NCBI GenBank assembly: GCA_016929335.1
Contig: JAFGIY010000258.1
Coordinates: 62,001-126,000, forward strand
Direction: 5' to 3'
DNA length: 64,000 bases
DNA from: Acidobacteriota bacterium
GTDB lineage: Bacteria; Acidobacteriota; UBA6911
The translations under genes were made by a program, and so were the position numbers. The notes below the pieces were generated by a model. It saw only the letters and a list, made by a program, of their open reading frames with translations, did no database searches and was not told the DNA's origin. Below, one piece after another: positions 1 through 7,938 of this stretch; within the stretch, counting starts at the first letter, position 1; each line of letters opens with the position of its first letter.

Positions 1-278
1 TGCTGGCAAGAAAGTGGAATTTCCCTCCGCAATTGGCGGAAGCCGTCGGATACCATCACAATCCGCTTTCTGCTTCCAACTATCGGCAACTGGCGTGCAT
101 TGTGAACCTGGCGAATCTGGTCATGATTCATATGGGGATCGGATTCGAAAAGAATAAAGATATCAACCTTGAAAAGCAGCCTTCAGCGGAATTCTTAAAG
201 CTCAACGGAGCAGCTTTGGTTGCACTGACATCGGAGCTTCGTGTGGCTCTGCAGTCAACGGCGGGCCTTCGGGCTTAA
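1..278 (+). CDS. HDOD-domain protein, C-terminal fragment
   Basis: The reading frame enters from the left edge (first full codon at 3) and stops at 278. The visible part (LARKWNFPPQLAEAVGYHHNP and following helices) is the pattern of the end of an HDOD domain: a helix with a W-x-F-P segment, then E-x-V-x-Y-H-H, then an A-N-L-V-M stretch. HDOD domains are degenerate HD-type domains that occur in signalling proteins and carry no demonstrated enzymatic activity as a family. It lies just upstream of the flagellar genes, and a second HDOD gene sits in the chemotaxis block at 45114. The N-terminus is outside the window, so total length and other domains are unknown. Confidence 0.8.
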   Translation, partial: LARKWNFPPQLAEAVGYHHNPLSASNYRQLACIVNLANLVMIHMGIGFEKNKDINLEKQPSAEFLKLNGAALVALTSELRVALQSTAGLRA

Positions 279-308
279 TTTTTTCCGGGATGATAGAAGG
301 AGTGGGGA

Positions 309-731
309 ATGCTGAAAGTCTCTTTGGTATTTGCTCTCGCCGTAATGATCGGATTCTGCCAATGGTTCATCCACAGAAGACTTGCCCGACGCATTCATGG
401 ATTGGCACGGGATTTGCAGCACTTGTCAGACGTGGTTTCACAAATGGCTGATATGCAGATGAAAACCTTTGACAAGCATGCAGCCAGTTTTGAGGAACTG
501 GAAGAAAGGATTATGGAACTCAGCATCCCTTCTCACGACTCGAACCTGCCGCTGGAACGCCGCCACCAGGTGCTCACGTTAGCCCGCCAGGGACATGCTC
601 TGGAAGACATTGTCAAACGCCTGAAAGCTCCGGTTGGAGAAGCCGAATTGATTTTGAATTTGCGCAAGTACATGGGAGGGGAGAGCGCTCGATCCACGAA
701 GATGAATGAACAGGTGGGGAAGTATGCCTAA
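309..731 (+). CDS. DUF2802 membrane-anchored protein
   Basis: 140 residues. Residues 1-17 form one hydrophobic anchor, residues 20-75 look like an amphipathic coiled-coil, and residues 83-120 (LERRHQVLTLARQGHALEDI, then a GEAELILNL motif) match the DUF2802 helix-turn-helix-like signature. DUF2802 proteins are commonly found beside flagellar and chemotaxis genes, but their function is not established. The start at 309 is preceded by a GGAGTGGGGA ribosome site. The stop overlaps the start of the next gene by 8 bases, so the two are very likely translationally coupled. Confidence 0.75.
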   Translation: MLKVSLVFALAVMIGFCQWFIHRRLARRIHGLARDLQHLSDVVSQMADMQMKTFDKHAASFEELEERIMELSIPSHDSNLPLERRHQVLTLARQGHALEDIVKRLKAPVGEAELILNLRKYMGGESARSTKMNEQVGKYA

Positions 732-1608
732 ATACCAGTGCCATCGCAAAGAATGCAATCGAATCCGCTCTGAATTCAGCATATTCCTGAATCGGCGCCG
801 TCCGCCCCAATACGAGGGCCATGCTTTTTGCAGCGATTCCTGTCTGCAAATGCATTTTGAAGAAGAATTAAGGGAGAAGTGGCGCCGGCTGCAGAAAGAC
901 AGCGATCCGAAGATCCCGAGGCCGAAACTGGGAACGATACTGATGCAGACGGCTTTTATTACAAGGGATCAGCTCGACGAGGCAATCAAACTCCAGAACC
1001 AGACACGGGAAGGCCGTATCGGAGAATGGCTGCAGCGGCTCGGATTTGTTGAAGAACATCAGATTACGGAGGCTCTTGCACAACAGTATGGCCTCCCGTT
1101 GATCAATCTCCACAATTCCGATGCCAATGCGGATGCGGTCCGGATGATACCCGGCAAGGTGGCGAAATGCTCTGGCCTCGTTCCGGTAGGTTTTGATGAC
1201 AGTCAAACAGCGCTGCAGATAGCCGTAACGGCTCCGGTCAATTTTCACTCGCAGGAGGCCATCCGGCGAATGGTCCGAAAGGGAATTGTTGCTTATATCG
1301 GAGACGAATCGGCCATAGATAAGCTGCTTCGAAAACTGTATGAGCCGGAAGATCTCGATCTCTCCAATGTTCCGACGTTCCGCTCTCTTGAAGATCTGAC
1401 TGAACTGGGCAACGAAATGATTGCATCGGCAATCAACAATCGGGCTCAGGACATCCGCGCGGAACTGGTGCAGGACTTCTTCTGGATGCGACTCGACTAC
1501 CCGACACAATCGCATCACCACTTCTTCCGCTATCTGCCGACACCCGTGCAAGTGCGGGATCTGGTGGAGGAAAAAGAAAGAACGGTGAGATATGGCGTCG
1601 GAAGCTAA
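724..1608 (+). CDS. Cys4 finger plus MshEN-domain protein
   Basis: 294 residues from ATG 724, chosen because AGGTGGGGA lies just upstream; an in-frame ATG at 706 lacks a site. The N-terminus has four cysteines in two pairs (C6, C11, C36, C40) that look like a small zinc-binding motif. Residues about 65-205 resemble the MshEN/GspE N-terminal domain (pattern G-T-I-L, then Q-L-D-E-A, R-I-G-E-W-L and E-A-L-A-Q-Q-Y-G-L-P). Some MshEN domains bind c-di-GMP in type II/IV secretion ATPases. No ATPase domain follows here. The last 90 residues are unassigned. Its location suggests a regulatory or assembly role in motility, but that is inference. Confidence 0.65.
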   Translation: MPKYQCHRKECNRIRSEFSIFLNRRRPPQYEGHAFCSDSCLQMHFEEELREKWRRLQKDSDPKIPRPKLGTILMQTAFITRDQLDEAIKLQNQTREGRIGEWLQRLGFVEEHQITEALAQQYGLPLINLHNSDANADAVRMIPGKVAKCSGLVPVGFDDSQTALQIAVTAPVNFHSQEAIRRMVRKGIVAYIGDESAIDKLLRKLYEPEDLDLSNVPTFRSLEDLTELGNEMIASAINNRAQDIRAELVQDFFWMRLDYPTQSHHHFFRYLPTPVQVRDLVEEKERTVRYGVGS

Positions 1609-1727
1609 GACGACTTTTTTGCCTATCCAGGTGGGCAAATATTTCCGGCAAGTGCGGAAATTGCACCCGTCAAAGGAATCCCGGAGGCTTAAATGCAGGG
1701 AAAGCAGCCGTTGATGGAAAAATTATT

Positions 1728-1746
1728 CTGGCATGAAAGTTGCTGC
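1728..1746 (+). promoter_or_regulatory. sigma54 (-24/-12) promoter for flgF operon
   Basis: CTGGCATGAAAGTTGCTGC matches the sigma54 consensus. GG is at 1730-1731 and GC at 1742-1743, which is the exact 12-base register required. It lies 54 bases before the flgF start in a short non-coding gap. It implies that rod and ring genes are transcribed by RNA polymerase with RpoN and an enhancer-binding activator. No activator gene is seen in the window. Confidence 0.85.
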
Positions 1747-1799
1747 TTAAATTTTTGCGATAACGGTCTGGAATGTAATTCGGGCCGGGGGAACTGATA

Positions 1800-2540
1800 A
1801 TGGACAGCGGAATCTATACGGCATATTCGGGATTACGGGCTCAGTCGGATGCGCTTGAGGTCCTGGCAAACAATCTGGCCAACATCAATACAACTGCATT
1901 CAAAGAGCAGAAGGCGTTCTATACATACCTGAATCAATCTGCCAACAGCTCTCAGCCACAGAATGATTTCAACGCCACCATCAATCAGATGGTGCAGACA
2001 TGCAGCTCTCTTAATCTGGATGAAGGATCCCTGAGCTCAACCGGCCGGGATTTGGATATCGCCATTGCCGGGAACGGATTTCTTGTAGTCCAAACGCCGA
2101 ATGGCATCCGGTATACCCGCAACGGCAGCCTGAATATGAATGCTCAATCCGTACTGGCCACTTCGGAAGGATACCCGGTTCTTGGCGTGAGCGGCCGCGC
2201 CATTACGCTTGGTCCGGGAAAGATCCGCATTGCGGAAACGGGAGATGTCTTCCTGGAGGATGCCCAAATCGATCGTTTAAAAGTCGCCGCTTTTGGCGAT
2301 CTCTCGGTTCTTGAAAAGCAAGGCAATTCACTTTTTAAAACACGCGACGGTTCAATCACCGATAAAACGTCCGATGCAAAAATCAGAGCAGGATATCTGG
2401 AGCAATCCAACGTAAATCCGGTCTCTTCAATTGTCCGCATGATCGAAATCCAAAGGCATTTTGAAGCCATACAGAAAAGCATTCACGTTGTAATGAATGA
2501 AATAAATCCCAAAGCCATCGAAAAGCTTGGTGGCCGCTAG
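1800..2540 (+). CDS. flgF: Flagellar proximal rod protein FlgF
   Basis: 246 residues, normal for FlgF. The N-terminus MDSGIYTAYSGLRAQ and the following NNLANINTTAFK motif are the conserved axial-protein D0 start. The C-terminus (GYLEQSNVNPVSSIVRMIEIQRHFE) is the paired D0 helix. Together they form the coiled-coil typical of rod and hook proteins. FlgF is the proximal rod subunit, exported by the flagellar type III system and assembled in the periplasm. It is the first gene after the sigma54-type promoter and is followed directly by flgG, 10 bases on. Start ATG 1800 has GGGGGAAC upstream. Confidence 0.93.
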   Translation: MDSGIYTAYSGLRAQSDALEVLANNLANINTTAFKEQKAFYTYLNQSANSSQPQNDFNATINQMVQTCSSLNLDEGSLSSTGRDLDIAIAGNGFLVVQTPNGIRYTRNGSLNMNAQSVLATSEGYPVLGVSGRAITLGPGKIRIAETGDVFLEDAQIDRLKVAAFGDLSVLEKQGNSLFKTRDGSITDKTSDAKIRAGYLEQSNVNPVSSIVRMIEIQRHFEAIQKSIHVVMNEINPKAIEKLGGR

Positions 2541-2550
2541 GAGACAGCAC

Positions 2551-3339
2551 ATGCTACGAGCGTTATATACCGCAGCAAGCGGAATGGAAGCACAGCAGCT
2601 GAACATCGATACTATTGCCCATAATCTTGCCAATATCAATACGAGCGGATTTAAGTTCCGCAGGGCTCAGTTTCAGGATTTGCTCTATCAGAATATCCGG
2701 CAGGCTGGTGCATCCAATACGGCGACAACCGAAATACCCGTCGGCTTGCAGGTCGGACTGGGAACCAAGCCCGTCGCTACTGAAATCATTTTCAGCCAGG
2801 GCGACTTTGCATCTACCAATAATCCTTTGGATATTGTTATTCAAGGTCAGGGATTTTTTCAGATACGCCAGACCAACGGGCAGCTCGCCTATACGCGAAA
2901 TGGAAATTTCCACCTGAACCGGGACGGGAATATCGTCACTTCTGAAGGAGATTTGCTCGATCCGCAGATCACCATCCCTCAGGATCAAATCGGCATCACG
3001 ATCGGAGCGGATGGAACTGTATCGGTACAACAGGCGGGACAGTCGCAGCCCCAACAGGTCGGCAGAATTGAACTGGCGCTGTTCCAGAATCCTTCGGGAC
3101 TGCAAAATATGGGCAAAAGCCTTTTCCTGCCGACCCAGGCATCCGGAGAAGCGGTAACGGGCACTCCCGGTGAAAATGGATTGGGATCGCTTCTGGCGGG
3201 ATACATCGAGCAGTCGAACGTAAGCGTGGTGGAGGAAATGATCAGCATGATCGTGAGCCAGCGCGCCTACGAAGCCAATTCCAAGGTCATCCGCACGGCG
3301 GATGAAATGTTCACTCAGGCAAATAACGTGATTCGATAA
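2551..3339 (+). CDS. flgG: Flagellar distal rod protein FlgG
   Basis: 262 residues from ATG 2551 (MLRALYTAASGMEAQQ), the usual FlgG start, preceded by TAGGAG; an upstream in-frame start at 2527 lies inside flgF. The motif NLANINTSGFKFRRAQFQDL and the C-terminal GYIEQSNVSVVEEMISMIV with SQRAYEANSK are FlgG signatures. FlgG builds the distal rod that crosses the periplasm and passes through the P and L rings. Second gene of the rod/ring operon; the MITE-like element at 3347 begins 7 bases after its stop. Confidence 0.95.
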   Translation: MLRALYTAASGMEAQQLNIDTIAHNLANINTSGFKFRRAQFQDLLYQNIRQAGASNTATTEIPVGLQVGLGTKPVATEIIFSQGDFASTNNPLDIVIQGQGFFQIRQTNGQLAYTRNGNFHLNRDGNIVTSEGDLLDPQITIPQDQIGITIGADGTVSVQQAGQSQPQQVGRIELALFQNPSGLQNMGKSLFLPTQASGEAVTGTPGENGLGSLLAGYIEQSNVSVVEEMISMIVSQRAYEANSKVIRTADEMFTQANNVIR

Positions 3340-3346
3340 ACAAATA

Positions 3347-3584
3347 CCATGAAGCAAGTTTCGAATTCTCTCCTTACCCTGCTTACAATCCCTTTCAGGA
3401 AATTGCCGTGTGCTCTGGCACCTCGAGAAAGAGCCTCTGCAGACGGCCGCCACCTCACCCCTTTCTTCGCTTTCCCGGAGACCGCATGCAAGTGTGGTGT
3501 TGTACTTCGGGACTTATCTTGTCCGCCACGCAATTTAGTCCGCTCCAGGTTGGGTGAGGGGAGAATTCGCAACTTGTTTCATGG
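3347..3584 (+). repeat. MITE-like element with 33-bp terminal inverted repeats
   Basis: The segment is bounded by imperfect inverted repeats. The left arm is 3347-3379 (starts CCATGAAGCAAGTTTCGAA) and the right arm is 3552-3584; read in reverse complement the right arm starts CCATGAAACAAGTTGCGAA. The arms match at 29 of 33 positions. The 172-base interior has no plausible gene of its own. There is no clear target-site duplication. It sits exactly between flgG and flgA, separates flgA from its operon partners and leaves an open frame running into flgA, which artificially lengthens that ORF by 79 codons. Confidence 0.75.
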
Positions 3585-3585
3585 A

Positions 3586-4545
3586 ATGTTGTTGCTGTTC
3601 CTCGTCATTTATTTCATATCCGGACTGATTCCGGAAACCGCCGCTGCGGAAAGCCTGGTCATAAACTTGAAAGAAGAGGCCATTGTTGTATCCGACAAAG
3701 TGTTGCTGAAGCATGTGGCGGACCTTAAAGGACCGGATAGGGATCAAATTGAAAAGCTGGCCCAAATATTCCTGTGTTCCGCCCCCGCATTCGGAGAAAC
3801 GGTATTTCTGAACCGCAGACAAATCGGCGAACGGATAGAAGCTATGGTTGGGCATTTGCCTCTCGATAACTTTTCCGGATCCGCCGCTGTGCTGATCCGC
3901 TTAAAAGGCCGTCCAATCACCGCCGACGAAATAGCGTCCCTTCTCAAATCGCATCTGGTGGAAACTACATCCTGGAATGAATCGGAAATAACCGTTCATT
4001 CGATAGGAAGCATCAACGGAATGGAACTTCCGCCGGCAAATGGGTCGTTGCGGATTTCTTCGGATGCAAGCATTGCAGGTCAAAGAAGAATTCTTGCTCC
4101 GATAGAAATTCTTCATGAAGGAAAAAGGTTGCGCAGCCTCTGGATTACGGCTGAAATCGCAATCCGTTGCGAAGTATGGACCGCCGCAAAGCAAATTCGT
4201 TCCGGCAAGATCGTCTCCGAAGATGATATATCACCGAGAGTCGTCGAAATTACAGATCTCCGAGCTTCGTATGTCCGTTTTCCGGAAGATGTTCTGGGAA
4301 AGGCATCGCGCCGGAATATTCCTGCCGGTAATCCCCTTACCTGTGAAAGCTTTACAGATCCGTTGCTTGTCAAAAACGGTGAAACTGTCCGCCTGCGCCT
4401 TGAGCGCGAAGGAATTGTGCTTACTTCATTCGTGAAAGCCGAACAGGATGGGAAACTCGGCCAGACGATCCGGGTTCGCAATATTGATTTTTCAACCCGG
4501 CTGAATGCTGAAGTAACGGGCAAGGCAGAAGTCCAAGTGCAATAA
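3586..4545 (+). CDS. flgA: Flagellar P-ring chaperone FlgA
   Basis: 319 residues from ATG 3586. The protein begins with a clear signal peptide (MLLLFLVIYFISGLIPETAAA), then about 110 residues of N-terminal domain, a SAF-like domain, and a C-terminal beta domain (VKNGETVRLRLEREGIVLTS, then NIDFSTRLNAEVTGKAEV) typical of FlgA. FlgA is the periplasmic chaperone for P-ring (FlgI) assembly. The open frame extends upstream to 3349 through the inverted-repeat element, but that extension is not flagellar sequence. ATG 3586 has no good ribosome site; an in-frame TTG at 3574 has GAGGGGAG upstream, supplied by the right repeat arm, so initiation may now depend on the element. Confidence 0.88.
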   Translation: MLLLFLVIYFISGLIPETAAAESLVINLKEEAIVVSDKVLLKHVADLKGPDRDQIEKLAQIFLCSAPAFGETVFLNRRQIGERIEAMVGHLPLDNFSGSAAVLIRLKGRPITADEIASLLKSHLVETTSWNESEITVHSIGSINGMELPPANGSLRISSDASIAGQRRILAPIEILHEGKRLRSLWITAEIAIRCEVWTAAKQIRSGKIVSEDDISPRVVEITDLRASYVRFPEDVLGKASRRNIPAGNPLTCESFTDPLLVKNGETVRLRLEREGIVLTSFVKAEQDGKLGQTIRVRNIDFSTRLNAEVTGKAEVQVQ

Positions 4546-4560
4546 AGGAGTTCTAGTACG

Positions 4561-5256
4561 ATGAAATATGCTGCAAAAGTAATTTCCTTGCTGATGATTC
4601 CAGCCCTTTTCTCGGCAGCATGCGGCCCAACCCAGGCTCGAGTACAGGATCCGACCGAGCTCCGATCCTATGTTGAAAGCGCGCACAGGAAGCAGCAGGA
4701 AAGAGAAAATCATGAAGGATCGCTCTGGAACGGCAGTTCATACCGTTCCAACCTCTTTCGCGATTCAAAAGCCCGTTATGTTGACGATGTGGTAACCATT
4801 CGGGTTATGGAAGCGACCCAGGCTGTAGCTACCGCTGACGCAAAAAATGCCAAAAACACTTCCGCTTCAGCCGGTTTTGACAATCTCTTCGGCGCCGAGA
4901 AGCTGGTCAAGGAAATACCCACGATGTTATCGGGCAAAGGAGGCTCGAGCTTCGAGGGAGAAGGTTCCACGAGCCGGGCAACTACTCTGGAAACAACTCT
5001 GACTGCCCGTGTCTTGGATGTTCTGCCCAATGGATATCTGGTTGTAGAGGGAATGCGGGAGATTCGCGTCAACAATGAAAATCAGAGCGTTTATCTAATG
5101 GGTGTTGTCCGTCCCGACGACATTGCTTCAAACAACGTCGTCCTTTCTTCCTCCATCGCCCAGATGTCCGTGAGGCTGCAGGGCAAAGGGATGGTCAGCC
5201 AGCCCATTAAGCCGGGATGGCTGTACAAGATACTCAACGGCATATTGCCATTCTAG
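4561..5256 (+). CDS. flgH: Flagellar L-ring lipoprotein FlgH
   Basis: 231 residues. The N-terminus is a lipoprotein signal (hydrophobic stretch then L-F-S-A-A-C, lipobox cysteine at 21). The mid-region SLWNGSSYRSNLFRDSKARYVDDVVTI and the C-terminal GVVRPDDIASNNVVLSS are conserved FlgH motifs. It forms the outer-membrane bushing around the rod, which implies an outer membrane. Start ATG 4561 follows AAGGAG. It lies 15 bases after flgA and 9 bases before flgI, in the same operon. Confidence 0.95.
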   Translation: MKYAAKVISLLMIPALFSAACGPTQARVQDPTELRSYVESAHRKQQERENHEGSLWNGSSYRSNLFRDSKARYVDDVVTIRVMEATQAVATADAKNAKNTSASAGFDNLFGAEKLVKEIPTMLSGKGGSSFEGEGSTSRATTLETTLTARVLDVLPNGYLVVEGMREIRVNNENQSVYLMGVVRPDDIASNNVVLSSSIAQMSVRLQGKGMVSQPIKPGWLYKILNGILPF

Positions 5257-5265
5257 GGTAGGAAT

Positions 5266-6372
5266 ATGCGCCGGACGTGGATCTGCTGGTTTTTGGCTTT
5301 TTGCTGGATTGGAAATTTTCAGTCGCCGTTACAGGCGGCCAGCCGCATTAAGGATATTGCATCCTTCGAGGGGGTTCGCGAAAACCAGCTGGTTGGTTAC
5401 GGGCTGGTTGTGGGCTTGAACGGAACCGGTGACCGCAGGCAGACATTATTTCCGACTCAGACCCTGGCAAACATGCTTGAACGAAGCGGGATTTCCATTT
5501 CGGCCGACCAGGTGAATGTCAAAAATATCGCCGCCGTGATGGTCACCGCGACTCTGCCGCCCTTTGTTCATTCAGGGAGCCACGTGGATGTAACCGTCAG
5601 CTCTATTGGGGATGCACAGAGCATTCAAGGCGGCGTTTTGATTATGACCCCTTTGCTTGCTGCAAATAATGAGATCTATGTGACGGCCCAGGGGCAAATA
5701 GCCCTTGGAGGATTCAGCGCCGGAGGAAGCGGCAATCGTGTGCAAACCAATCATCCGACCGTCGGCAGAATTGTCAACGGAGGACTGGTTGAGAAAGAAG
5801 TCCCGACGGAGCTCAATGGAAAATCAAAACTGAATCTGGTCCTCAACCGAAACGATTTCACAACCGCCAGCCGTGCTGTGCGGGCAATCAATGAAACCTC
5901 GGGATCGGGAATCGCCAGCGCCCTGGATGGGCGCACCATTTCAATCCGGGTGCCGCCGGATTATGGCAATCGCATCGTCGAGTTCATATCGATGGTGGAG
6001 AATGCACAGGTTGAGGTGGATAACGCTGCGAGAGTGATTCTTAACGAGAAAACCGGGACCATTGTCCTGGGAAAAGAAGTAAAAATTTCCGAAGTATCGA
6101 TCATCCATGGAAGCCTTTCACTTCAGGTGGGCACCACATACCAGATTTCCCAGCCTGAACCTTTTGGCAAAGGCGAGACAATGGTCGTGCCCGAAAGAAA
6201 CATATCTGTTCAAGAGGAAAAAGGCCGCTCTGTGATGCTTCGTGAAGGCGCCAGCGTTGAGGAAGTCGTGCGCGCACTGAATGCCATTGGAGCCGGCCCC
6301 CGGGATGTCATCGCCATTCTTCAGGCGATCAAGGCACAGGGCGCATTGCATGCGGAACTGGAGATTATCTGA
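5266..6372 (+). CDS. flgI: Flagellar P-ring protein FlgI
   Basis: 368 residues, the family's usual size. A Sec signal peptide (about residues 1-24) precedes SRIKDIASFEGVRENQLVGYG and LVVGLNGTGD, the hallmark FlgI opening. The conserved end (NAIGAGPRDVIAILQAIKAQ then GALHAELEII) is intact. FlgI multimerises in the periplasm around the distal rod with help from FlgA. A TAGGAATATG context gives the start. Same operon as flgH upstream and flgJ 37 bases downstream. Confidence 0.96.
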   Translation: MRRTWICWFLAFCWIGNFQSPLQAASRIKDIASFEGVRENQLVGYGLVVGLNGTGDRRQTLFPTQTLANMLERSGISISADQVNVKNIAAVMVTATLPPFVHSGSHVDVTVSSIGDAQSIQGGVLIMTPLLAANNEIYVTAQGQIALGGFSAGGSGNRVQTNHPTVGRIVNGGLVEKEVPTELNGKSKLNLVLNRNDFTTASRAVRAINETSGSGIASALDGRTISIRVPPDYGNRIVEFISMVENAQVEVDNAARVILNEKTGTIVLGKEVKISEVSIIHGSLSLQVGTTYQISQPEPFGKGETMVVPERNISVQEEKGRSVMLREGASVEEVVRALNAIGAGPRDVIAILQAIKAQGALHAELEII

Positions 6373-6409
6373 TTTTTGGTCTGTTAACCTGTATTAGGGA
6401 TTTGCTTAG

Positions 6410-7297
6410 ATGTCGGATTATTCGCCAATCGTTCCGTTGAATCAGGTCCCACTTGAATTTCTGACTTCGTCCGGAAGCCGGATCGAGGGGAGAATTCATG
6501 CCGCCAAAAGCGAAGCTGCAGGGCCTAAGCAAAGAAGTGAAATAAGAAAGGCGGCTCAGCAATTCGAAGCGGTCTTTATCGCGAACATGCTCAAAGTCAT
6601 GCGGGAAACCATTGAAGAATCCGGACTTTTGGAGGGGGGATTCGGGAAGTCCATCTATACGGAATTGTTCGACCAGGAGGTTTCGTTAAGCTTAGCCAAA
6701 CGGGGAGTATTGGGAATTGCCGACCTCCTGGAACGAAATATTTTGGAAAATCTTTCGGCAAGAAGTAAGGAAGAAACCGATCCTTCACCCGCGGAGAATC
6801 CTTCTTGTGCGCCGGAAACTCCATCCCAGGCTTCTCCAGCCGGTTCAGGAAAGACTGGAGACCCGGGACTCGAAATCAGTGATTTACAGCTTCCCGTCCA
6901 TGGGCAGATCAGCTCCCATTATGGGATGAGAAGAGATCCGTTCTCCGGACGGCCGAAATTCCATAAGGGATTGGACCTGGCCGCTCCTGCGGGAATGTGC
7001 GTTGTGCCGGCCTTGCCGGGGAAGGTCATTTCGGCCGGCTATGAAAACGGATACGGCAATACCGTCCTGGTACAGCATGATGGGGGACTGCAGACGCGTT
7101 ACGGGCATCTTGGGTCTATTTATGTAAGTATTGGACAGACAATTACTTCGGAAGACGCCCTCGGTACTGTTGGAAGTACGGGACGCAGTACGGGCCCTCA
7201 TCTTCATTTTGAAGTTATTCGTGATGGGGAGCAGGTAAACCCGGCCATGAGTCTCGGGCTCTATGATGGAGTACCGGGGCCTCGTCCTAAAAGCTGA
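6410..7297 (+). CDS. flgJ: FlgJ-type rod-binding protein fused to M23 (LytM) peptidase
   Basis: 295 residues in two parts. Residues about 40-115 (KAAQQFEAVFIANMLKVMR through SLAKRGVLGIADLLERN) are the FlgJ rod-binding domain. Residues about 120-158 are a Ser/Pro-rich linker. Residues 160-285 are an M23 endopeptidase domain with all expected zinc and catalytic residues: H185 and D189 in HKGLD, H233 in RYGHL, H264 and H266 in GPHLHFE. In enterobacteria FlgJ carries a glucosaminidase here; the M23 domain would instead cut peptide crosslinks to let the rod through the wall. No signal peptide is visible, consistent with export through the flagellar system. Last gene of the sigma54-type operon. Confidence 0.9.
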   Translation: MSDYSPIVPLNQVPLEFLTSSGSRIEGRIHAAKSEAAGPKQRSEIRKAAQQFEAVFIANMLKVMRETIEESGLLEGGFGKSIYTELFDQEVSLSLAKRGVLGIADLLERNILENLSARSKEETDPSPAENPSCAPETPSQASPAGSGKTGDPGLEISDLQLPVHGQISSHYGMRRDPFSGRPKFHKGLDLAAPAGMCVVPALPGKVISAGYENGYGNTVLVQHDGGLQTRYGHLGSIYVSIGQTITSEDALGTVGSTGRSTGPHLHFEVIRDGEQVNPAMSLGLYDGVPGPRPKS

Positions 7298-7336
7298 GTA
7301 CGCAATATTTGAGAACACGATGACTCAAACATTAGT

Positions 7337-7364
7337 TAAAGTGCTAATATCAAAGGGACGATAA
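7337..7364 (+). promoter_or_regulatory. sigma28 (FliA) promoter upstream of flgM
   Basis: TAAA (7337-7340), 16 bases, then GACGATAA (7357-7364) match the FliA consensus (TAAA, about 15, GCCGATAA). The -10 box recurs before both flagellin genes, fliD and flbD in this window. It would start the late operon flgM to csrA about 25 bases before the flgM start. Confidence 0.78.
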
Positions 7365-7394
7365 GCTAACCAAGAGTAATCTCTTGAGGATACT

Positions 7395-7703
7395 ATGGAG
7401 ATTAATGGTAAGAACCCTTTGATAGTTTTGAATCAAAACGTGCAACGGCTCGAGTCTCCGCAGGCCACGGAGAAATCTGTGAAGGGCGGAGGAGAGGCGC
7501 ATCCTGATTCGGATCGACTGGAATTGTCGGCTCGCGGTCAGGAAATTTCGCATCTTAACGACCTGATTCAATCGACACCGGATGTCCGGGAAGAGAAGGT
7601 TGCTCAGGTTCGTCGAGAACTCGAAAGCGGCACCTATAATGTGAAGGCGGAAAAGATCGCCGAAAAAATTATCGGAGGCAATCTACTGGACGAGGTTTTC
7701 TAG
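7395..7703 (+). CDS. flgM: Anti-sigma28 factor FlgM
   Basis: 102 residues. The pattern DRLELSARGQEIS followed by VREEKVAQVRRELESGTYNV and AEKIAEKIIGGNLLDEVF is the FlgM core that wraps sigma28. FlgM holds FliA inactive until the hook-basal body is complete and FlgM is secreted. It is first after a sigma28-type site, giving the usual feedback loop. A weak GAGGATACT site precedes ATG 7395. The sigma28 gene itself is not in this window. Confidence 0.9.
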   Translation: MEINGKNPLIVLNQNVQRLESPQATEKSVKGGGEAHPDSDRLELSARGQEISHLNDLIQSTPDVREEKVAQVRRELESGTYNVKAEKIAEKIIGGNLLDEVF

Positions 7704-7725
7704 GCTCGATTAGGCGGAGACGGCC

Positions 7726-7935
7726 ATGTCAGACGACTTTGGTCTCTTAAATCCTGTCGTTTCACCCTTCCTCGAAAGAGTTGTACGGGAAGAACAGCTG
7801 AGCGGGGATCAGCCGCGCAAGCAGCGATACTTAAGGCCCAAATCAGCCCGGAAAACCGAGGACAGCGCTTCACCGGATGAATCAGAGGAAGCCCATGACT
7901 CCATGTCCTCAACCCACATCGATCTCAGGATCTGA
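7726..7935 (+). CDS. Small unknown protein between flgM and flgN
   Basis: 69 residues, hydrophilic and charged, with a poorly ordered middle and an ending SSTHIDLRI. ATG 7726 is preceded by GGCGGAGACGGCC, a good ribosome site. The stop is 3 bases before flgN, which is tight operonic packing. I do not recognise a family. The short size and position among FlgM and export chaperones suggest an accessory of late flagellar export, but that is inference only. Confidence 0.6.
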   Translation: MSDDFGLLNPVVSPFLERVVREEQLSGDQPRKQRYLRPKSARKTEDSASPDESEEAHDSMSSTHIDLRI

Positions 7936-7938
7936 AGA

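Noticed and set aside
868-1638. 256-codon open frame on the minus strand
   Set aside because: Exact shadow of the Cys4/MshEN gene; no ribosome site, and its composition follows the antisense frame.
1592-1714. 40-codon open frame overlapping the end of the MshEN gene
   Set aside because: It has an ATG but a poor ribosome site, overlaps the upstream stop, and shows no recognisable sequence. It probably arises by chance ahead of the sigma54-type promoter.
2563-3453. 296-codon open frame on the minus strand opposite flgG
   Set aside because: Antisense shadow of a well-supported flgG, extended by the inverted-repeat element.
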